Assembly: GCA_040877935.1 (NCBI GenBank)
Contig: JBBDNB010000012.1
Span: 85,309 to 149,308 of the forward strand
Reading direction: 5' to 3'
DNA length: 64,000 bases
From: Chitinophagales bacterium
Lineage (GTDB): Bacteria; Bacteroidota; Bacteroidia; Chitinophagales; CAIOSU01
Below, one piece after another: positions 53,980 through 61,333 of the stretch. Within the stretch, counting starts at the first letter, position 1; each line of letters starts with the position of its first letter. A model generated the notes under the pieces. It was not told the origin of the DNA, did no database searches, and saw nothing but the letters and a program-made list of their open reading frames with translations. The translations under genes and the position numbers were made by a program.

Positions 53980-54702
53980 ATGAATTTTACAAAAACCGGG
54001 TTGTTACTGATATTGGCTTTAGTGCTTTTCTTTATTTTTTCTTGCAGTAAAAAGAACAGCGATTACCAGCCGGATTATCAATACGATTACTATCCTGTTG
54101 ACACCGGGCATTATGTCATTTATCAAGTTGACTCCATCACTTTTGACAACAATTTCAATCCGCCACGTTCAGATACCAACAGGTATCAGATAAGAGAATA
54201 CATCGAATCTATATTTATAGATAATGAAGGTAGGGAAGCAAATCGCATTGAACGTTACGTACGCAAAGATTCCACGCAGAGTTGGCGTATAAAAAACGCA
54301 TGGTATTCAGTGCTAAATCAAACATCTGCTGAACGAATTGAAGAAAATCTTCGCTTCATCAAACTGGTATTTCCTCCCGATGTGGGACAAACCTGGAGGG
54401 GCAATAAATTCCTTAAAATCACGCCTGAAATAGATTATTATGAAGGCTGGGAATACGAAATTACTGAGACAGGTGTTCCAGCTACAGTAAATGGCAACAC
54501 CTTCTCAGAAACCCTGCTTGTTGCACATATTGATGAAGAAAACCTGATAGAAAAAACCTTTTCCGAAGAACGATACGCCAGGGGGGTTGGTTTAATAGAA
54601 AGGGAATTTTTGCACCTGGAAAAACAAAATGTGAGCAATCCCTGGTCTAAACCTGAGTCTGGTTTTATCCTGAGAATGAATATTCTGGATTATAAAAAAT
54701 GA
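53980..54702 (+). CDS. hypothetical lipoprotein preceding the subtilase
   Basis: 240 residues from ATG 53980; the frame opens earlier at a TTG (53938), but that TTG sits in a promoter-like CAATTTTG, and only from the ATG is there a clean lipoprotein signal (LLLILALVLFFIFSC). The protein is beta-rich, with YYPVDTGHYVIYQVDS and FPPDVGQTWRGNKF motifs. Its stop overlaps the subtilase start by 4 bases (ATGA), so the two are coupled; it may help export or anchor the protease. Confidence 0.62.
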   Translation: MNFTKTGLLLILALVLFFIFSCSKKNSDYQPDYQYDYYPVDTGHYVIYQVDSITFDNNFNPPRSDTNRYQIREYIESIFIDNEGREANRIERYVRKDSTQSWRIKNAWYSVLNQTSAERIEENLRFIKLVFPPDVGQTWRGNKFLKITPEIDYYEGWEYEITETGVPATVNGNTFSETLLVAHIDEENLIEKTFSEERYARGVGLIEREFLHLEKQNVSNPWSKPESGFILRMNILDYKK

Positions 54703-56357
54703 AAAAGACTGCATTTTTAATTGTACTCTTCTCCACTGTTTTATTTAGTGATTTCCTGATCTATGCCCAAACTTATCGCTATACACGTTACTGGGTAGAA
54801 TTAAAAGACAAAAAAGGTACCCCATACAGTATTGAAGATGCCAATTCCTTCCTATCCCAAAAAGCTTTGATTCGCAGGGGAAAAGCAGGAATTCCAATTG
54901 ACAGCTCTGATTTGCCCGTTAATCCGGCATACATTCAGCAGGTAGCACAATTGGGCATTGAGGTTTTGGGCAGTTCAAAATGGTTGAATTCCCTGATTGT
55001 TGAAATAAATGACTCTACTCAATTATCAGCCCTTTCCAATGAAAGCTTTGTGACAGATATAAAACCTGTTTACCGAATTGAAGAAGAGGATATTCCCAGA
55101 CCGGTAGCAGTAAGGGAAAAGAAATCCCTGGTTTTTGCCCATAATACATATGGTGCTGCCGATGCGCAGATGGAGTTGGTAAACGGCAAATACCTACATG
55201 ATAAATCCTACACCGGAAAGGGTAAAACTATTGCTGTTCTGGATGCCGGTTTTTCAGGGACACCCGAAATTTCAGCCTTTTCTGACCTTTATGCCGACAA
55301 CCGCGTATCGAAAGGAGGAGACCTGGTGAAAAATAGCCCTGATATTTATGCAAAAAGTACACACGGAACCCTGGTTTTGTCGGTAATGGGCGGAAAAATT
55401 GACAGTCAATTTACAGGTGCTGCTCCCGATGCCAATTATGTACTTTTCAGAACTGAAAACACGGACAGCGAATACCCCATAGAAGAGCATTTTTGGATAT
55501 TGGCGGCAGAAAAGGCCGATAGCATGGGCGTGGATATTATCAATTCATCACTGGGCTACAGTACTTTTCAGGACACTACTCTAAACTACAGTTACAGTGA
55601 TATGGATGGGCAAACCACTGCTATTACAAGGGGGGCAACTATGGCTGCCAAAAAGGGTATTTTGGTTGTGACCAGTGCAGGAAATTCCGGTAGTTCTGAT
55701 TGGTATTATATCACTGCTCCTGCCGATGCCGATGGTGTATTGACAGTTGGTGCGGTGAATACTGCGGGTGATTTGGCACCATTCAGTTCTCGCGGTCCGA
55801 GCTATGATGGCCGCATCAAACCCGATGTAGTGGGAGTGGGGTGGAATACTGCTTTAATAGATCAAAATGGAGATGTGCGAAAAGGCAATGGCACTTCTTT
55901 TTCTGCACCGCACATTTCTGGAATGGCTGCATGTTTGTGGCAGGCAGCTCCAGATTTGAGCAGCGCTGAAATGCTGGAAGTGATTCGCCAGAGTTCAGAT
56001 CGCTATCACAATCCGGATAATGATTACGGCTATGGTATTCCCAACTTTGGCAAAGCGTATTTGCTGGCCTTGAATGAAGGTGGCAATGGAAATATAAAAG
56101 CGCTGGAAGCCAATGTTTTCCCCAATCCGTTTACAGACCACTTAAACTTACTGATGAAAGTGGAAGAAGCAGAAACAGTGAAAGTGCAATTGGTGGATTA
56201 TATCGGAAGAATAGTATTTGAAAACGACTGGCAACTTGAAGCTGGGGTTTATTCTGAAATGAGAATGAACGGAATACAGACGCTTCACAGAGGCGTGTAT
56301 TTCGTAAGAATACAGCGAGAAGATTCCTGGGAAGTGGTGAAAGTACTGAAGCTGTGA
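54699..56357 (+). CDS. S8-family serine protease with type A T9SS sorting domain
   Basis: 552 residues: signal peptide (FLIVLFSTVLFSDFLIYAQ), a short propeptide, then the subtilisin domain with Asp in AVLDAGFSG, His in KSTHGTLVLSVMGG, oxyanion Asn in TSAGNSGSS and Ser in GNGTSFSAPHISGMAA. The last ~80 residues (NVFPNPFTDHLNLLMKVEEA ... GVYFVRIQRED ... VVKVLKL) are a type A T9SS sorting domain, so it is secreted and probably cell-attached. Substrate is broad-range protein. Coupled to the upstream lipoprotein. Confidence 0.93.
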   Translation: MKKTAFLIVLFSTVLFSDFLIYAQTYRYTRYWVELKDKKGTPYSIEDANSFLSQKALIRRGKAGIPIDSSDLPVNPAYIQQVAQLGIEVLGSSKWLNSLIVEINDSTQLSALSNESFVTDIKPVYRIEEEDIPRPVAVREKKSLVFAHNTYGAADAQMELVNGKYLHDKSYTGKGKTIAVLDAGFSGTPEISAFSDLYADNRVSKGGDLVKNSPDIYAKSTHGTLVLSVMGGKIDSQFTGAAPDANYVLFRTENTDSEYPIEEHFWILAAEKADSMGVDIINSSLGYSTFQDTTLNYSYSDMDGQTTAITRGATMAAKKGILVVTSAGNSGSSDWYYITAPADADGVLTVGAVNTAGDLAPFSSRGPSYDGRIKPDVVGVGWNTALIDQNGDVRKGNGTSFSAPHISGMAACLWQAAPDLSSAEMLEVIRQSSDRYHNPDNDYGYGIPNFGKAYLLALNEGGNGNIKALEANVFPNPFTDHLNLLMKVEEAETVKVQLVDYIGRIVFENDWQLEAGVYSEMRMNGIQTLHRGVYFVRIQREDSWEVVKVLKL

Positions 56358-56394
56358 GTTTTATACCGTTCGTTTAAAAACCCCCAAGCATCAA

Positions 56395-57186
56395 TCAATA
56401 CTTCAAGCTTTCCCTGCTTGTCTTGCAGATTTTGTCCCAAATAAAGGATACCTCTCCGAAATTGGCATTGACATCGCTGTAGTGCACATTGTGCCAGGCT
56501 GAGCTGTTCAGCAATACTTTGGGAAGCAATTTCTCCAAAAATTTAAACGTAACACCGCAATGCAGGTAAAGATTTAATAGCACGAAAGAGACAATTGCCG
56601 TGTAATAGAGCGGAGCAAAATGTTTGGCTTCGGGAATGCAAATCAATAACAAAGGCCAAAAAGTAAGCACCGTTTCCACTGGACCAACAGCAAATCCCGC
56701 AAAAGGAGTGGGGTCGCGGAAAGAATGGTGGTGCTTGTGAAAAGGGAAAAACAATTTGGTGTGCAAGAGGCGGTGCTTCCAATAGGTCCAGGCATCTACG
56801 GCAATAATTCCAAAGTACATTTGCAAAACAACCATCCACCAATCTAAGCCCATTTCCTCCAATGTCCAGACCAATCCTGTTTCATAACCCGCTCTGCTTA
56901 AGCCAATTGGCCATGCTGCCATAAAGGAAACAATAAAGGCCGCTCGTCCAGATCCAAAGGCTTCTTTGGCAATGGGCGGAAACTTTTTGCGAATGCCCTG
57001 AATGCGGTTTCCATATCGCTCGGAAAAGCGGTAAACCAAAAAGCTGAAAGTAAACAAAGGAATGATAATGATGAAAAATACCTGAACAGCACTCTTGTAA
57101 AAAACAAGGGGATCGGGATGCAATAAACCCGACAGCACAATGATTGCGATCACCAGTGAATCAATATAGGGTGCTGATTTTTTCAC
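56395..57186 (-). CDS. sterol desaturase/fatty-acid hydroxylase family protein
   Basis: 263 residues, four to five membrane helices, and the di-iron histidine set: WKHRLLHTKLFFPFHKHHHS (HxxxH, HxxHH), YLHCGVTFKFLE and SAWHNVHYSD. Family members hydroxylate or desaturate lipids with O2. Bacteroidota use close relatives for lipid or carotenoid modification; the exact substrate is unknown. Convergent with the subtilase; divergent from the 57277 gene. Confidence 0.85.
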   Translation of the reverse strand: MKKSAPYIDSLVIAIIVLSGLLHPDPLVFYKSAVQVFFIIIIPLFTFSFLVYRFSERYGNRIQGIRKKFPPIAKEAFGSGRAAFIVSFMAAWPIGLSRAGYETGLVWTLEEMGLDWWMVVLQMYFGIIAVDAWTYWKHRLLHTKLFFPFHKHHHSFRDPTPFAGFAVGPVETVLTFWPLLLICIPEAKHFAPLYYTAIVSFVLLNLYLHCGVTFKFLEKLLPKVLLNSSAWHNVHYSDVNANFGEVSFIWDKICKTSRESLKY

Positions 57187-57251
57187 ACTGTGAAATTACA
57201 GAATGCTTGGGGTTTTATGATAAATCTTTCTGCTTTAAAAAGTGAAACAGA

Positions 57252-57259
57252 TATATTTG
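57252..57259 (+). promoter_or_regulatory. -7 promoter box that sets the start of the next gene
   Basis: TATATTTG is a perfect TAnnTTTG box, inside what would be the N-terminal extension of the 57277 gene; ATG 57277 or 57280 follows 18-21 bases later. Confidence 0.45.
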
Positions 57260-57276
57260 ACAGGAATAAAACCGAT

Positions 57277-57909
57277 ATGATGAGATTTGAAAAGGATTTT
57301 AAATTGGCAATAAAGGCATTGCCGCCCGAGGAAAAGGACAAATTGATTTTAAGATTGCTGAAAAAAGATTTGGCACTGGCGAATAGACTGCATTTTGAGC
57401 TGCTCAGCACCGATTCTGTAGATGAAAAAAGAACGGAATTGGAAACGCGCATAAAAACAAAGTTTTTTAATATCGCTGAGTGGGTTCATAGCCCTGGCCA
57501 CCTTATGATGTGTTTGCGGGATGTGAGCGGTGAGATAAACGAACATGTCTATACCACCAAGGATAAATTTGGCGAGGCAAGCCTGAATTTACTTATGCTG
57601 AACGAAGCCCTGAAGGAGACCAATTCTATAATTGAGGAGAGTTCAATACAAAGGAAGTACAAACTCTGCATTTATATTATCGCTCGGGCTTTCAAGATTT
57701 TAATGCTTATTCAGGCTTTGGACGAAGATTACTTTGTAGAATTCAGAGAACCATTGACTCAATTGGGCGAATTGATTTCCGCCAATCATTCTTTGATGAA
57801 AATGGCCATAAATAATGGCTTTGATGTCAATTGGCTATTGAGAGCAGAAATCCCCGAAGACATAAAGGAAATCCACAAATCCGTGCGGGCGCAGGGGTTT
57901 TTGAGGTGA
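57277..57909 (+). CDS. hypothetical helical protein
   Basis: 210 residues from ATG 57277 (or 57280); longer frames to GTG 57190 are disfavoured by the promoter box at 57252. It is almost wholly helical (RFEKDFKLAIKALPPEEKD, KLILRLLKKDLALANRLHFELL, NIAEWVHSPGHLMMCLRDVS) with no signal or recognised domain. I do not recognise the family. It stands alone, divergent from the desaturase-like gene, so a shared regulatory region is possible. Confidence 0.6.
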   Translation: MMRFEKDFKLAIKALPPEEKDKLILRLLKKDLALANRLHFELLSTDSVDEKRTELETRIKTKFFNIAEWVHSPGHLMMCLRDVSGEINEHVYTTKDKFGEASLNLLMLNEALKETNSIIEESSIQRKYKLCIYIIARAFKILMLIQALDEDYFVEFREPLTQLGELISANHSLMKMAINNGFDVNWLLRAEIPEDIKEIHKSVRAQGFLR

Positions 57910-58079
57910 TTGTCTAAGCAAAAGTTGAAATTAGAAACAAGTAAGGTAGCGGCAGGAATCGATCAAATGGTTTATGAACTATATTGGCTGTAAAGAGGAT
58001 TGTAACAATATTTTCTGGAAATTGTTATCTAAATTAATTACATTTATTCTGCGTTACTCCTGAATTTTAAATATTTTCT

Positions 58080-60947
58080 ATGGTTTTATACAGGATTTCA
58101 TTAATGTTTCTGTTAGTGAGCATTTTTTCTTTTGAGGCAACAGCTCAACATTCCGTAGCACGACAATGGAATGATGCACTTTTAGATGCCATTCGCAATG
58201 ACTTTGCCCGTCCTACCATTCATGCAAGAAACCTATTTCATGTCTCTGCTGCAATGTATGATGCCTGGGCAGCTTATGACAGATCTGCAGCGCCTTATTT
58301 GTTAGGAGATACGGTTGATACATTTGTTTGTCCTTTTTTATGCATACCAATACCAGCAGATAAAACCGCAGCAAGAGAAGAAGCCATTAGCTATGCAGCA
58401 TACCGCTTGTTGCGACATCGCTTTAGTAATGCACCGGGTGTGTCAGTGATTTTTCGCAATATTGATTCAATATTCCTGGCCATGGGCTACGATACCAGCT
58501 TTCACAGCGTTAATTATGCCTCGGGTAGTCCAGCAGCTTTGGGGAATTATATTGCACAATCATACATTGATTTTGGTTTACAAGATGGTTCACGGGAACA
58601 GTTTAGCTATGATAATGCTTACTATACTCCTGCTAATCCAACCTTGATTCCTGAACTTCCGGGTAATCCAGATATTCTTGATCCCAATCGTTGGCAACCT
58701 TTAACGCTCGATGTTTTTATTGACCAATCGGGAAATATAATCCCGATTAACATACCCGATTTTTTAAGCCCTGAATGGGGTGATGTAACACCTTTTTCAT
58801 TGACGGATGCAGATAAAACCACTCGAACGAGAAATGGCAATACTTACAACATTTGGCACGATCCGGGTCCTCCACCCTTGCTTGACACAGCCAATGGCGG
58901 TGGACTTTCGAATGAATACAAGTTGACATTTTCGCTTACCGCAGTGTGGTCAGCCCATCTTGATCCTGCAGACAGTGTAATGTGGGATATTTCTCCCTCT
59001 GGAATCGGCAACATTCAGAATTACCCAACAAATTTTTCGGATTACCCCAATTTCTATGATCGAATCAATGGAGGAGACCCAAGCCCTGGTCATTCCATGA
59101 ACCCGGTGACAGGGCAACCTTATGCTCCACAGATGGTGCCAAGAGGCGATTACACGCGTGTACTGGCCGAATTTTGGGCAGATGGCCCCGATTCAGAAAC
59201 ACCTCCGGGTCACTGGTTCACGATTTTAAACTACGTCAATGATCATCCTATGTCAAAAAGGAAGTGGCAAGGGCAGGGAGCGACAATTGATGAGCTTGAA
59301 TGGGATGTTAAATGCTACTTCACATTGGGAGGTACTATGCATGATGTGGCTATTAGTTCCTGGAGTGTGAAAGGTTGGTATGATTACATACGGCCAATTT
59401 CGGCTATTCGTTATATGGCTGGCCAGGGACAAAGCACTGATACCTCATTATCAAATTATTCTAAAAATGGTATTCCCCTGGTTCCGGGTTATATTGAAGT
59501 AGTTGATTCTACGGATTCGCTTGCAGGAAATAACTATCAGCATGTTGACAAGATTAAGTTATATGCCTGGCAAGGACCCGACTCTATTAGCAACCCTGCA
59601 ACAGATGTTGCAGGAGTGGACTGGATTTTAGCAGAAAATTGGTGGCCTTATCAACGCCCCACCTTTATTACGCCTCCTTTCGCTGGATACGTTTCCGGTC
59701 ACTCAACTTATTCACGTGCTGCAGCGGAAGTGCTAACGCTTATTACAGGAGATGAATATTTCCCTGGTGGTATGGGAGAGTTTCATGCACCCAAAGATGA
59801 ATTTTTGGTATTTGAGGACGGCCCGAGTAAAGATGTAACTCTACAATGGGCCACCTACCGGGATGCTTCCGATCAGTGTAGTCTTTCGCGCATCTGGGGA
59901 GGCATTCATCCGCCAGCCGATGACATTAATGGCCGTTTTATGGGCGCCATAATTGGCCCGCAGGCGTTTTATTTTGCAGCGGATTATTTCGAAAGAAATA
60001 AGCTCAAGCCAAAGGTAAATTCCATTTTCGCTAATAAACTTGTGATTGCTGATGCTGACACCGGAGCCAATACTTTTGTGATTACAATCAATTTTGATGA
60101 ACCAATGGACACATCGATTACACCTACAGTTAATTTCCCTAAAGACAATCCAATGGCACAGAGTTTAACGCAAGTAGCTGCTGACTGGTCTTCAAAAGTT
60201 GAGCATGAATTGACTTATAACGTAGTAGATGCCAATGAAAGAATGGATAGCATTAATGTTCGTGTTTCAGGTGGACAGAATTTGGCAAAATATGTACAGG
60301 TTGAATGTGAAACACCCAATTTGTTTACAATTGACACTGAGAATCCAGAGATTGTTTTAATAACACCAAATGTGACTGTGGTTACGGATACACATACAGG
60401 TGTTGGCTCGTTCAACCTTAGCATCTTATACAATGAAGAAATGGACACCTCAATGAAGCCTGCAGTTATATTTCCTGCCGAAGACCCGCTGGCAAAAACA
60501 ATGAGCTATAATATCAACAGCAGTTACTGGGCAAATTCATTGAAGTTTGTTGCCACCTATGATGTAGTAAATGCTTCAGAAGTATTGCCGGATATTGATC
60601 TGCATGTGGAAATTTGCAAAGATCAGGCTGGAAATTTGCAAGTGCCATATGATGTTACGGATAAATTTAGTATTGACATGCAGAGCACTGAATCATATTT
60701 ACAAGAGGGTAATGTGCATATTTACCCAAATCCTGTGGGTGGGGACGAATTCTCAGTTGAGTTCGACCAATCTGTAAATCAAGTAACTTTGCAATTATAC
60801 AACATTGAGGGCAAATCCATCTTTGTTCAACATTTTGACCAGCTCAGTAAAGTTCAAGTTCCTGTTGACAATTTGGCTCCTGGACTTTATTTGCTGCGTA
60901 TTGTAAGTCAGGGAACTGACTTTTCCCTGAAAGTAGATGTTTATTAG
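58080..60947 (+). CDS. secreted vanadium-haloperoxidase-like (PAP2-superfamily) protein with T9SS domain
   Basis: 955 residues: signal peptide (FLLVSIFSFEATAQ), then a large PAP2-type domain with the complete anion-binding signature: K-x6-RP in VKGWYDYIRP, SGH in YVSGHSTYSRAAAEV, and SR-x5-H-x3-D in SRIWGGIHPPADD, as in vanadium chloro/bromoperoxidases and acid phosphatases. Two Ig-like repeats (about 645-750 and 755-865, each with F-D/N-E-x-MDTS) follow, then a type A T9SS domain (VHIYPNPVGGDEFSVEF, GLYLLRIVSQG). It would act outside the cell; whether it oxidises halides or cleaves phosphate is undecided. Confidence 0.88.
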   Translation: MVLYRISLMFLLVSIFSFEATAQHSVARQWNDALLDAIRNDFARPTIHARNLFHVSAAMYDAWAAYDRSAAPYLLGDTVDTFVCPFLCIPIPADKTAAREEAISYAAYRLLRHRFSNAPGVSVIFRNIDSIFLAMGYDTSFHSVNYASGSPAALGNYIAQSYIDFGLQDGSREQFSYDNAYYTPANPTLIPELPGNPDILDPNRWQPLTLDVFIDQSGNIIPINIPDFLSPEWGDVTPFSLTDADKTTRTRNGNTYNIWHDPGPPPLLDTANGGGLSNEYKLTFSLTAVWSAHLDPADSVMWDISPSGIGNIQNYPTNFSDYPNFYDRINGGDPSPGHSMNPVTGQPYAPQMVPRGDYTRVLAEFWADGPDSETPPGHWFTILNYVNDHPMSKRKWQGQGATIDELEWDVKCYFTLGGTMHDVAISSWSVKGWYDYIRPISAIRYMAGQGQSTDTSLSNYSKNGIPLVPGYIEVVDSTDSLAGNNYQHVDKIKLYAWQGPDSISNPATDVAGVDWILAENWWPYQRPTFITPPFAGYVSGHSTYSRAAAEVLTLITGDEYFPGGMGEFHAPKDEFLVFEDGPSKDVTLQWATYRDASDQCSLSRIWGGIHPPADDINGRFMGAIIGPQAFYFAADYFERNKLKPKVNSIFANKLVIADADTGANTFVITINFDEPMDTSITPTVNFPKDNPMAQSLTQVAADWSSKVEHELTYNVVDANERMDSINVRVSGGQNLAKYVQVECETPNLFTIDTENPEIVLITPNVTVVTDTHTGVGSFNLSILYNEEMDTSMKPAVIFPAEDPLAKTMSYNINSSYWANSLKFVATYDVVNASEVLPDIDLHVEICKDQAGNLQVPYDVTDKFSIDMQSTESYLQEGNVHIYPNPVGGDEFSVEFDQSVNQVTLQLYNIEGKSIFVQHFDQLSKVQVPVDNLAPGLYLLRIVSQGTDFSLKVDVY

Positions 60948-61026
60948 GGCACTCAACTCTGATAGAGAAAAGGTGGGAACCATAGAGATGCTGCTTCGAC
61001 TTCATTTCCATTATCATCGTCTTTAC

Positions 61027-61048
61027 CAAAAGGGGTTTAGGCTCCTTG
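61027..61048. repeat. REP-like palindrome P1 (degenerate)
   Basis: AAGGGGTTTA and GGCTCCTTG arms, an imperfect version of the CAAGGGG...CCCCTTG family. It lies in the 386-base gap 60948-61333, which otherwise holds P2, P3 and the promoter region of the RM gene. Confidence 0.5.
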
Positions 61049-61129
61049 TCCGGGTTTATAGAATACATTAATAAAGGCTGGGAATTGAAATCAGAAATAG
61101 ATGGGGTAGTGGCGGAATCGTTTCAACAG

Positions 61130-61149
61130 CAAGGGGTTTAAACCCCTTG
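61130..61149. repeat. REP-like palindrome P2
   Basis: CAAGGGGTTTAAACCCCTTG, a perfect 20-base palindrome, sharing its arms with P5 and P6 inside the RM gene. Confidence 0.8.
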
Positions 61150-61216
61150 TCGGGAATGAAATTAAAAATAGATAGGGTAGACAATTAAGTGGTATTTGCT
61201 TTCTAACGGATGTACG

Positions 61217-61238
61217 ACAAGGGAGCATGCTCCCTTGT
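61217..61238. repeat. REP-like palindrome P3
   Basis: A perfect 22-base palindrome whose core CAAGGGAGCATGCTCCCTTG is identical to P4 at 61611-61630 inside the coding sequence, 390 bp away. Upstream of the RM start codon a box TAAATTTTG (61304-61312) is near the -7 consensus with one extra base. Confidence 0.8.
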
Positions 61239-61333
61239 TTGAGTAAGCACACCCTTTCCAACTTATAAGATTATTATTGATGATTTCTTGTATATTTCAG
61301 ACTTAAATTTTGCAAAAGTAATAGAAAGCATAA

